Notes under the pieces: generated by a model
Databases searched by the model: none
Told to the model about the DNA's origin: nothing
The model's input: the letters and a program-made list of their open reading frames with translations, nothing else
Source of the DNA: Flavobacteriaceae bacterium CG2_30_31_66
GTDB taxonomy: Bacteria > Bacteroidota > Bacteroidia > Flavobacteriales > Flavobacteriaceae
Assembly (NCBI GenBank): GCA_001873065.1
Contig: MNYM01000014.1
Location: 1-64,000 of the forward strand
DNA length: 64,000 bases
Reading direction: 5' to 3'
Made by a program: the position numbers and the translations under genes
Shown here: piece after piece, positions 26,292 through 34,479 of the stretch
Numbering within the stretch: the stretch's first letter is position 1
How the letters are laid out: each line of letters starts with the position of its first letter

Positions 26292-26388
26292 ATACTTTAA
26301 ACATTATGTGTCTTTTTAAGCATTTTAATTACTTTTCAGCAAACAATGATAAACTTTGATACATATTTTTTTAAAATTTACTTTTTTC

Positions 26389-26421
26389 TTGCGTAAATCG
26401 TTTTTTATTTATTTATGTTTG
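26389..26421 (+). promoter_or_regulatory. Predicted promoter of the peptide/GLPGLI/barrel module
   Basis: TTG at 26389-26391 and TATGTTTG at 26414-26421, 22 bases apart, fit the flavobacterial pattern of a TTG -33 and TAnnTTTG -7 element. Transcription would start near 26428 and give a leader of about 160 bases. The leader contains TTTCGCGAAA and, just before the first gene, the inverted repeat TACGTTT/AAACGTA at 26572-26589. Confidence 0.45.
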
Positions 26422-26590
26422 TAAAGTTGTTATGAAACCTATCTAATTTCTACGCAACAATTTCGCGAAATCCTCCTAAAAAGATTGCTATATAATAATC
26501 GCGCACTTTCTTTTTAGTTTTTTGAACCTGTACAAATAGAGTTTCCTGTAAACTTTATCTGATGAATTATGTACGTTTTTATAAACGTAT

Positions 26591-26866
26591 TTGGTAAAAA
26601 CTTTAAATCAAAAAAAATTTAAAAAAATCAAAAAATTAACTTTTATTTTAATATTATTTATTGCTGGTATTTCTATCAGTGCAAATGATATTCAATCATC
26701 ACAAGAAGTTCGAACTTGTGAAGAGTATGCAATTGACGCAGCAGTAGCAGAACTAAAATATTATGGATGGACTTATGATGGTCAAGCAAATGAGTTGTAT
26801 AATGAATATTTAGGATACTGTAATGAGGTTGGTTCAAATAATGTATTAATGCCAATTTTTATTTAA
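26591..26866 (+). CDS. Small secreted protein
   Basis: 91 residues from a TTG start; no ATG is available in frame before the signal peptide. A strongly basic N-terminus (KKFKKIKKL) precedes a hydrophobic core (TFILILFIAGISISA), cut near SAND. The mature part is about 60 residues, acidic, with two Cys (in RTCEEYAIDAA and YLGYCNEV) that could form one disulfide. No family is recognised. It lies 55 bases before the GLPGLI gene and is probably cotranscribed, which hints that it is a secreted partner or substrate of that pair. Confidence 0.5.
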   Translation: MVKTLNQKKFKKIKKLTFILILFIAGISISANDIQSSQEVRTCEEYAIDAAVAELKYYGWTYDGQANELYNEYLGYCNEVGSNNVLMPIFI

Positions 26867-26921
26867 TACTTTCAGGCATAAATTTGAAAAACTTATGCTT
26901 GAATTTTATTCAAATATACTT

Positions 26922-27617
26922 ATGAAAATATTGAACGCCATTATTTTATCTTTATCTTTATTCACTTATTCACAGGAGAATATTGTAAAAGTAACTTATC
27001 TAAAAGGATTAAAAAAAGTTACTGATACAAGCAGTAAAAAACCTTCTTTGTTGAAAGATATAAATTACATACTTATTGCCAACTACACTGAATCAATTTT
27101 TAAGTACGAAGAAAAAATGTCATCTAGTGAAATTAATTTAAATAAAAGATTTATAGGTCAAGGAGGAGGTAAAGGAGTTTATTATAAAAACAATTTAACA
27201 AAAGAATATTTTCATCAAGATGATTATAAAAATCAAATATATTTAATTGATCTTGGTGAAAAAAAATGGATTTTGACCAAAGAGAAAAGATTAATAAATA
27301 ATTTTACTTGCTTTAAAGCAATTTCAGAAGAAAAATATTTTAGTGCATTTTTAAATAAAGAAATTATTTTAAAACATATAGCATGGTATACACCAGAAAT
27401 ACCAATTCCATTTGGACCAACAGTTTTTAATGGCTTACCAGGTCTTGTAATTTCCTGTCAAATTGGGGGTTATTATTTTGTAGCTGATAAAATTGAATTT
27501 AAAAAGGAAAAATTAGAAATTAAAAAACCTACTAAAGGAATAAAAATTTCTTTTGAAGATTTTGACAAAAAACATAAAGAAGAAATAGGCGAAATTTTAA
27601 AGAAAAGAAAAGGCTAA
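26922..27617 (+). CDS. GLPGLI family protein
   Basis: 231 residues from the ATG at 26922, chosen to start at the signal peptide (MKILNAIILSLSLFTYSQ). The family signature appears as YTPEIPIPFGP and FNGLPGLVISC. GLPGLI proteins are secreted Bacteroidota proteins of unknown biochemical role, very often encoded beside an outer-membrane beta-barrel protein, as here (29 bases upstream of it). Confidence 0.88.
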   Translation: MKILNAIILSLSLFTYSQENIVKVTYLKGLKKVTDTSSKKPSLLKDINYILIANYTESIFKYEEKMSSSEINLNKRFIGQGGGKGVYYKNNLTKEYFHQDDYKNQIYLIDLGEKKWILTKEKRLINNFTCFKAISEEKYFSAFLNKEIILKHIAWYTPEIPIPFGPTVFNGLPGLVISCQIGGYYFVADKIEFKKEKLEIKKPTKGIKISFEDFDKKHKEEIGEILKKRKG

Positions 27618-27646
27618 AATTTATTTTGGTGAACATAAAATTTAGA

Positions 27647-30370
27647 ATGCCCAATATTAATATTTTTAAAGAAGCTTATTTATTTAAAGATATTAAAAAA
27701 ACAAGAATATTTCTTTTTCTATCATGTACAATCGCTTTTCAAATTTACAGCCAAAAAATTACCATCAAAGGAAGTGTTAAAGACTCGTTGAATACCCCAC
27801 TAGAGTATGCAAATGTTTTAGCTGAACCTGTAAAGGATTTTCAAATGGAATTTGCAATCACTGAAAAAAATGGCAGTTTCAGTTTAGATTTGGTAAAAAC
27901 GCAAGACTATTTTTTACGTGTTTCTTACCTTGGTTACAAAACTAAAGCATTAAAAATAAATGCATCAAAAGATACTATTATTAATTTTATTTTAATGCAG
28001 GATGACAATCTTTTAGATGAGATAAAAATAAATACCAAATTAGCAGTTAGTATAAAAAAAGATACTATTACTTATTTGGTAAATAAATTCACAACAGGTG
28101 AAGAGCGAAAACTTAGAGATGTTTTAAAAAAATTACCTGGCATTGAAGTAGATAAAGAGGGAAATGTTTTTTCGCAAGGCAAAAGAGTAACCAAGGTATT
28201 GGTTGAAAACAAGCAATTTTTTACAGGTGATAGTAAATTAGCCGTGAACAATATTCCTGCTGATGCTGTAAATGAAGTAGAATTATTAGACAATTATAAT
28301 GAAGTAGCAATCCTTAAAGGATTGGAAAATTCTGATGATTTGGCAATGAACATTAAGCTAAAAAAAGATAAAAAGAAATTTTGGTTTGGTGATGTTGAAG
28401 TTGGTATTGGTGTAAAAGACAGGAAAGTCATTCACCCAAGTTTGTTTTATTATAGCCCTAAAAAAAGCATCAATTTTATTGGAGATTTGAACAATACTGG
28501 CACAAAATCATTTACGTTTAAAGATTATTTAGATTTTGAAGGAGGCTATAGTAAAATATTATTGAATCCAAAAGCCTATTTTACAAGATTGAATGATGAT
28601 TTTTCGCAATTTTTATCCAACACAAACTTTAAAAATAGCAATCATACTTTTGGAGGTTTTAACATTACAGCTTCTATCAATCAAAACACAGATTTGATTG
28701 GATACACCATATATTCTAAAAGTGAAAATGAGTTAGAAAACCAACTCAACAATACCTATATCAACAATGCTTCTAGTTTCAATGAAACTAGAATTCAGCG
28801 ACAAAACCCTAATAATCAATTTATTATCAATAAACTTACAATTGATAATACCCAAGAAGATGGCACAAAATTAAAATTCACTTCATTTTTTAAATATGCG
28901 AATAATGTATCTGACAATAAAACAACATCCGTAATAAATAATAAAAGCAATGAAATTTTAAACATTGCAAATGCGGAAAATTATAATTTTAGGCAGGATT
29001 TGGAGTTTTATAAAACACTTACATCATCACAAACAATTACTTTTTTATCAAATTATTCTTACTCAAAAGGAAATACAAACACGAATTGGATATCAACAAA
29101 TAATGTTTTTCAACCCTTAATTCCTGTGTTGGATGATACAAACTACTCTTTGTTTAATGATAAAAATACACTTTCTCAAAATGCTTCGTCTTTACTAAAA
29201 CATTATTGGGTTTTAGATGATTTTCTACATTTATATACCACTGTTGGACTAGATATATATCTTGATAAACTTGCAACTGATGAATATCAGCAGCTAAGTG
29301 ATTTATCAATCAACAATTTTAATTCCTCTAATTTTGGGAATGATATTGAATTTAAATTTTTAAATTCATATATAGGAAGTAATTTAAAATTTCAAAAAGG
29401 TAAAATTATTTTTAACACAGGGATTTTTTATCATAATTATTTGAGAAATACGATTCAAATTGATAAGAAAAATCAATTGGATAAAAAATATGTTTTACCA
29501 GAAGTGTCTATAAATTATGATATTCAAAGAAGTCAAAAAATTAATTTTAAATATAATTTAAAAGTACGATTTCCATCTATTGCAAGACTTTTAAACAATT
29601 ATACACTCACCAATTTTAACAGTATTTTTAGGGGAAATGTTGATTTGGAGAACGAATTATATCATCAACTTAGTTTGTATTATTATAATTTTAGTTTATC
29701 AAAAAAGATAAATTATAATGTATCAGCAACCTATAGAAAAACAGCAGAAGGTATTCAAAACATAAATGTTTTAGAAGGAATTAATTTTATATCTGAACCC
29801 ATTTTAATTAAAAATGCTGATGAAAATATTTTAATAAATGCAAGTGTAAGTAAAAATTATGGAGATTTTAAACTTTCTATAAATTCGAATAATTCATTCT
29901 CAAATTATTTACAAATTTTAAATTCGGAACTTCAACGAAATATCTCTAAAAGTCAAACTTTAGGAGGTAGTATAAAGTCAAATTTCAAGAATTTTCCAAA
30001 TTTTGAAGTTCTTTACAATAAGAGTTTTGACAACTTTAAGACACCTTCATCATCTTCAAACTTTGAAAATCAAAATTTCGAAATCAATATTGAATATGAT
30101 TTTTTGAATGATTTTATTTTTAAATCAGATTTTACCCAGCAAAAATTTACCAATAAATCTCAAAACTCAGGGAATAGAACAAATTTCTTCAATGCTTCAT
30201 TATATTATCAAAAAGAAAATAGCCTTTGGGGTTTTGAGCTTTCTGCCAATAACATTTTTAATAATCAATTTATAAGAAATAGTTCTTTTTCTGATTTTTT
30301 AATTTCTGATAATAAAACATTTCTTTTACCAAGAATAATAATGTTAAAAGTTAGCTATAAACTAGATTGA
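27647..30370 (+). CDS. TonB-dependent receptor-like outer-membrane barrel protein
   Basis: 907 residues from the ATG at 27647; TTG and GTG codons 6-7 codons earlier are alternatives. After a signal peptide (ending IYSQ) comes a carboxypeptidase-regulatory-like beta sandwich (about 38-115, VKDSLNTPLEYANVLAEP), a plug-like domain (about 125-240, with LPGIEVDKEGNVFSQGKR), and a long Asn/Ser-rich beta barrel of the outer-membrane barrel type usual in GLPGLI operons. The C-terminal strand ends LKVSYKLD. No SusD-like partner is encoded, so glycan import is not indicated. It is the last gene of the 4.1-kb module. Confidence 0.88.
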   Translation: MPNINIFKEAYLFKDIKKTRIFLFLSCTIAFQIYSQKITIKGSVKDSLNTPLEYANVLAEPVKDFQMEFAITEKNGSFSLDLVKTQDYFLRVSYLGYKTKALKINASKDTIINFILMQDDNLLDEIKINTKLAVSIKKDTITYLVNKFTTGEERKLRDVLKKLPGIEVDKEGNVFSQGKRVTKVLVENKQFFTGDSKLAVNNIPADAVNEVELLDNYNEVAILKGLENSDDLAMNIKLKKDKKKFWFGDVEVGIGVKDRKVIHPSLFYYSPKKSINFIGDLNNTGTKSFTFKDYLDFEGGYSKILLNPKAYFTRLNDDFSQFLSNTNFKNSNHTFGGFNITASINQNTDLIGYTIYSKSENELENQLNNTYINNASSFNETRIQRQNPNNQFIINKLTIDNTQEDGTKLKFTSFFKYANNVSDNKTTSVINNKSNEILNIANAENYNFRQDLEFYKTLTSSQTITFLSNYSYSKGNTNTNWISTNNVFQPLIPVLDDTNYSLFNDKNTLSQNASSLLKHYWVLDDFLHLYTTVGLDIYLDKLATDEYQQLSDLSINNFNSSNFGNDIEFKFLNSYIGSNLKFQKGKIIFNTGIFYHNYLRNTIQIDKKNQLDKKYVLPEVSINYDIQRSQKINFKYNLKVRFPSIARLLNNYTLTNFNSIFRGNVDLENELYHQLSLYYYNFSLSKKINYNVSATYRKTAEGIQNINVLEGINFISEPILIKNADENILINASVSKNYGDFKLSINSNNSFSNYLQILNSELQRNISKSQTLGGSIKSNFKNFPNFEVLYNKSFDNFKTPSSSSNFENQNFEINIEYDFLNDFIFKSDFTQQKFTNKSQNSGNRTNFFNASLYYQKENSLWGFELSANNIFNNQFIRNSSFSDFLISDNKTFLLPRIIMLKVSYKLD

Positions 30371-30394
30371 AACTTAAATCAAAAAAAAATTAAC

Positions 30395-30455
30395 AAACGT
30401 AAAGATACTCGCTTCATTTTTAAATTGTAAAAAAAAGGTGTAGGTTTGAAAAAAA
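30395..30455. repeat. 61-bp direct repeat, right copy
   Basis: Identical to 26231-26291. Here the TAGGTTTG box (30441-30448) lies 17 bases before the ATG of the cvpA-like gene, in the right place for its promoter. This suggests that the right copy is native and that the left copy arose with the insertion, or the reverse. Confidence 0.95.
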
Positions 30456-30465
30456 TTATTTTTCA

Positions 30466-30996
30466 ATGACTGTTTTTGATTTCATACTCGCAGCATTTTT
30501 GATATTAGGATTTATTAGCGGTTTTGAGAAAGGTCTTTTTTCTGAAATTGCATCAATAATTGCTGTGATGTTGGGAATATATATGGCCACTCATTTTTCA
30601 TATTATACAGAAGATTTTTTACGAGAGAGCACTTTAACATGGAACAGCAAAACCACTAAAATTGTAGCTTATATTGGCACTTTTTTAGGGGTCGTTTTTT
30701 TGGTGATTTTCATTGGAAAAGTTCTCACAAAAATCTTAGATATTGTGGCTTTAGGTTTGGTTAATAAATTATTAGGAGGCTTTTTTGGAGTTTTAAAAAT
30801 TGCACTTATTTTTAGTATTATTTTCATTTTTGCGGATAAAATAAAAGCCAAAATACCTTTTGTTTCTGAAGAAATGATTACGAAATCATTTTTATATAAG
30901 CCTATAAAAATAATCGCTCCTACACTTTTTCCAGCTATAATTGAGCAACCAAATGATTGGAAAAAGGTTTTCCCAAATACCGAAATTTCAATCTAA
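30466..30996 (+). CDS. CvpA family membrane protein
   Basis: 176 residues with four predicted membrane helices (about 2-20, 25-45, 64-88, 102-122) and the N-terminal pattern FDFILAAFLILGFISGFEKG seen in CvpA proteins. CvpA homologues were named for colicin V production and affect envelope and purine-related phenotypes; the direct activity is unknown. The promoter box is in the 61-bp repeat and a hairpin terminator follows. Confidence 0.85.
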   Translation: MTVFDFILAAFLILGFISGFEKGLFSEIASIIAVMLGIYMATHFSYYTEDFLRESTLTWNSKTTKIVAYIGTFLGVVFLVIFIGKVLTKILDIVALGLVNKLLGGFFGVLKIALIFSIIFIFADKIKAKIPFVSEEMITKSFLYKPIKIIAPTLFPAIIEQPNDWKKVFPNTEISI

Positions 30997-31077
30997 AATG
31001 GTATCTAACCAACTAAAATGCCACTTTATCAAGGAGCTGTGAAGTTGTTTTAGTAATCTTTTGTCAAATAAAAAAAC

Positions 31078-31108
31078 CATCAAAAAAATTAGTATTGATG
31101 TTTTTTTT
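31078..31108 (+). terminator. Intrinsic terminator after the cvpA-like gene
   Basis: CATCAA (31078-31083) pairs with TTGATG (31095-31100), followed by eight T. The stem is short, so strength is uncertain. Confidence 0.55.
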
Positions 31109-31120
31109 GAGGAGTGTATG

Positions 31121-31759
31121 TTATAAATCCAATCTAAAAATATCATCTAAATGCTCAGAACCTTTCATTGTAACTTTTAAATCTTTGATCAATCCATTTT
31201 CTAAACCATAAACCCAGCCATGCAATTCTAATCCAGAATTGTCTTTCCAAGATTTTTGAACGATTGATGTTTTTGCCAAGTCATATACTTGAGCAATAAC
31301 ATTGAGCTCAACCAATCTATCAAATCTTTTTTTATCATCTCGCATTTTATTGAGTTCAGTGTAGTTTTCACGATACACTTCTTTGATGTTTCGAATCCAT
31401 TTATTGATCAATCCCAGTGATTTGTTACTCATAGCTGCTTCAACACCTCCACAACCATAATGTCCGCAAACAACAACGTGTTGCACTTTCAAATGATTTA
31501 CAGCATAATCAAGGACGGTAAGCATATTCATATCTGTGCTTACAACCATATTTGCTATGTTTCTGTGAACAAATATTTCTCCAGAAAGGGTTCCTGTAAT
31601 TACGTTTGCAGGCACTCTACTGTCAGAGCAACCAATCCATAATAAAGGAGGAGATTGAGCTTTAGAAAGTTTTGTAAAATAGTCTTTGTCTTTTGTGATC
31701 ATTTCTTCTGCCCACGATTTGTTGTTTATGAGCAGATTTTCGTAGTAGTTATTATTCAT
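31121..31759 (-). CDS. Beta-carbonic anhydrase
   Basis: 212-residue zinc enzyme that interconverts CO2 and bicarbonate. Metal ligands and partners are visible: C44, D46 and R48 in CSDSRVP, H100 and C103 in GHYGCGG. There is no signal peptide, so it is cytosolic. It is the second gene after a SulP transporter with a 3-base gap, the typical pairing for bicarbonate import or pH balance. Confidence 0.95.
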   Translation of the reverse strand: MNNNYYENLLINNKSWAEEMITKDKDYFTKLSKAQSPPLLWIGCSDSRVPANVITGTLSGEIFVHRNIANMVVSTDMNMLTVLDYAVNHLKVQHVVVCGHYGCGGVEAAMSNKSLGLINKWIRNIKEVYRENYTELNKMRDDKKRFDRLVELNVIAQVYDLAKTSIVQKSWKDNSGLELHGWVYGLENGLIKDLKVTMKGSEHLDDIFRLDL

Positions 31760-31762
31760 TGG

Positions 31763-33343
31763 TTATTTTTTTGGTTTGATTTCTTTAAAAAATTTCACAA
31801 AACTTTCAGGATTTTCTAATGTTTTTTTGGTTGATATTACCTTGATTGATATGTGTTTTTCTTTTGCTTTGATGATAAAATCCTCTAAAATTTCGATAAT
31901 ATCATAATCTAAATAGTGTGTTTTCGTAACATCTATTTCAAGATATGAGTTTTGTGGTATTTTGTCTAGTTCATTTAATATGGCGCCTTTATTAAAAAAA
32001 GTAACTTCTTCAGCCAATGTTATTTTTATTTTACCATCATCAATATCTTCACCTTCTTTATGTAAAAAGTGAGAATTTTGATAACTTTTTATCAAAATTA
32101 CCACAATTCCAACGCCTAAACCCAATCCAATTCCTACCAATAAATCAGTAAAAACGATTCCAATAATGGTTATTATGAAAGGAAGAAATTGTTTCCAACC
32201 TAATTGATACATGGTTTTAAATAACTTTGGTTTTGCTAATTTATATCCAACAACCAATAAAATCGAAGCTAACACTGATAAAGGAATCTTATTCAATAAT
32301 CTTGGAATTAATAAAACGGATATCAACAACAAAAATCCATGAATAATTGTTGATAATTTACTTTTTCCTCCAGATTGAACGTTTGCAGAACTTCTAACAA
32401 TTACTTGAGTTATTGGCAATCCACCAACCAAACCTGATAAAATATTTCCAGTTCCTTGCGCCAATAATTCTCTATTTGTGGGAGTTACATTTTTGTCAGG
32501 ATCCAATTTATCAGTAGCTTCAACACTCAATAAAGTCTCTAAACTTGCAACCAAAGCAATCGTGAAAGCAACTACCCAAACTTCCATATTGCTTATTGCT
32601 GCAAAATTTGGAAATGTGAATTGTCCCAAAAAGGAACTAAAACTCTCCGGAATTGGGACATTTACCAAATGTGTTTGAGAAATTGCAAAAGTTGTATTGT
32701 TTTTTGTAACTAAATAAAACACAATTCCCAGAACAACAGCCACAAAAGGACCTTGAATAACTTTAAAAATTTTAGATTTTTTACTTAACAAGTTGTCCCA
32801 AAAAATAATTATCAATAAGCTAATTATTCCAATCAAAGCGGCACCCGGAGTAATGTTTTCAAGGATAGCCAACAACTCAGAAATGGTATTTCCTCCGTCA
32901 GTTTCAAAAAATTCTAAATCCCAAGCAGATGCTTCATCGTAGCCAAAAAAGTTAGGAATTTGTTTTAAAATAATGATAATTCCAATTCCTGTTAACATGC
33001 CCTTAATCACAGATGAAGGAAAAAAATATCCAATAATTCCGGCTTTTAGAATACCAAATAAAAGTTGAATGCAACCACCCATCACAACAGCAACTAGAAA
33101 GTTTTCATAACTACCTAAAGTACCAATGGCAGTTAACACGATGGCAGCCAAACCAGCTGCTGGGCCACTTACTCCGATTTTTGACCCACTCAATCCTCCA
33201 ACAATAATTCCACCAATAATTCCAGAGATTACCCCTGAAAAAAGCGGGGCTCCACTCGCCAGAGCAATTCCTAAACATAGAGGAAGTGCTACAAAAAATA
33301 CTACAATACTCGCAGGAATATCGTTTTTTAACGTTTTAAACAT
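31763..33343 (-). CDS. SulP family anion transporter
   Basis: 526 residues: a SulP membrane domain of 12-14 helices (about 10-410) and a short STAS-like cytosolic domain (about 440-520, YLEIDVTKTHYLDYDIIEIL). The family marks are PLCLGIALASGAPLFSG and GVSGPAAGLAA. The carbonic anhydrase next to it suggests bicarbonate rather than sulfate as substrate. This is inference from context. Confidence 0.9.
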   Translation of the reverse strand: MFKTLKNDIPASIVVFFVALPLCLGIALASGAPLFSGVISGIIGGIIVGGLSGSKIGVSGPAAGLAAIVLTAIGTLGSYENFLVAVVMGGCIQLLFGILKAGIIGYFFPSSVIKGMLTGIGIIIILKQIPNFFGYDEASAWDLEFFETDGGNTISELLAILENITPGAALIGIISLLIIIFWDNLLSKKSKIFKVIQGPFVAVVLGIVFYLVTKNNTTFAISQTHLVNVPIPESFSSFLGQFTFPNFAAISNMEVWVVAFTIALVASLETLLSVEATDKLDPDKNVTPTNRELLAQGTGNILSGLVGGLPITQVIVRSSANVQSGGKSKLSTIIHGFLLLISVLLIPRLLNKIPLSVLASILLVVGYKLAKPKLFKTMYQLGWKQFLPFIITIIGIVFTDLLVGIGLGLGVGIVVILIKSYQNSHFLHKEGEDIDDGKIKITLAEEVTFFNKGAILNELDKIPQNSYLEIDVTKTHYLDYDIIEILEDFIIKAKEKHISIKVISTKKTLENPESFVKFFKEIKPKK

Positions 33344-33413
33344 TTAAAAGAATTTTATTTCTTATCTATTAAAATAAGATGGTTGAATGATTTTTTTTGA
33401 TTGTGTTTGAAAG

Positions 33414-33725
33414 TTAGGATAACTTTTCTGGAGGTGGAGTAATAAATTCTAACGTAAGAATTTTGATAAACAATGTATTTTTGAAAAAAAGAACTTTTTT
33501 TGGCTTAAAAGAAGTAAAATAATGCACATATTTTAAGTAACTTCTTTGGATTTCATCATTTTTTTGTTCTTTTTTAACATTTTTTTCGCTTTCAACGGGG
33601 GATGATTTTACGATTTCTTGTGATGGATTTTCAGTAAATTTTTCGACCAATAATGTGGATACCTTTAACGAAAATAGCGTTAAAAGCAGGAGTTTAATGA
33701 AGAAAAATTTAGTAAAATGTATCAA
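33414..33725 (-). CDS. Small membrane-anchored hypothetical protein
   Basis: 103 residues from a TTG start, two bases after the batE stop; no ATG fits. One N-terminal hydrophobic segment (FIKLLLLTLFSLKVSTLLVE) is followed by a charged linker and a C-terminus ending EFITPPPEKLS. It is probably a surface or periplasmic protein of unknown role at the end of the Bat operon. Its reality rests on composition and tight spacing. Confidence 0.45.
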   Translation of the reverse strand: MIHFTKFFFIKLLLLTLFSLKVSTLLVEKFTENPSQEIVKSSPVESEKNVKKEQKNDEIQRSYLKYVHYFTSFKPKKVLFFKNTLFIKILTLEFITPPPEKLS

Positions 33726-33727
33726 TT

Positions 33728-34477
33728 TTATATCTCTTTTATCTCTTTAGCAAGAATCCAACCCAATTTGCCGTCCGCTAATTTAATCTTTTTCCAGTTA
33801 TCTAATGCATCTAAAACAATAACTTTTGTTCCTTCGTGTAATATAAATACTTCATCAGAATTCGTTGTAGGGGCATTTCTTACAGAAGTTTTTTCTACAA
33901 AAACAATGGCTTCTTTGTTGTTTTTTTTAAATGAAAATTGATTGTAAGTAATAGAAAAAGAAACAATTAATGATAAAAAACTTAAAACGCTTAATCCAAA
34001 AAACATTCTTTTAATTGAGGATGAATTTGCAAAATAAAACAGCAAAAACAGGATACAAGTTAAGAATGAAAAAACAACAGCAACCATTGCCCATTGATTG
34101 TAAGAGAGTTCTTGCAAATATTTTTTATTGAATTTTTGAAAAATATTTTGAGGCAATTCTTCAATATTATCCAATGCCAAACGCTTTGCAAAAATCAAAT
34201 TATTTTTCACATCTTCATTCAATGGATTTATTTTCAGTGCTTTTTCGTAATAATAAATTGCAGGACCAACTTTGTTGATTTTGTAGTAAGAATTTCCAAG
34301 ATTGTAATACAATTCTGTTGAAATTTTACCTTGAGAAGCTATTTGAAGATACAGTTCAATGGCTTTTTCAAATTTTTCGTTCTTGTAAAAATCATTGGCT
34401 GCGTAGAAAGTATCATCAATGTTCTGAGCAATTAAGGAATTTGCAATCATCAACAATAAAAAAAAGTGCCTTTTCAT
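33728..34477 (-). CDS. batE: BatE: TPR and SH3 domain protein
   Basis: 249 residues: signal peptide (ending IAQN), TPR repeats (about 20-100, YYNLGNSYYKINKVGPAIYY), two membrane helices (about 135-150 and 158-178), and a C-terminal SH3-type domain (SVRNAPTTNSDEVFILHEG, WILAKEI). This is the domain order of BatE in Bacteroidota aerotolerance operons. It is translated 2 bases after batD. Confidence 0.85.
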   Translation of the reverse strand: MKRHFFLLLMIANSLIAQNIDDTFYAANDFYKNEKFEKAIELYLQIASQGKISTELYYNLGNSYYKINKVGPAIYYYEKALKINPLNEDVKNNLIFAKRLALDNIEELPQNIFQKFNKKYLQELSYNQWAMVAVVFSFLTCILFLLFYFANSSSIKRMFFGLSVLSFLSLIVSFSITYNQFSFKKNNKEAIVFVEKTSVRNAPTTNSDEVFILHEGTKVIVLDALDNWKKIKLADGKLGWILAKEIKEI

Positions 34478-34479
34478 GA

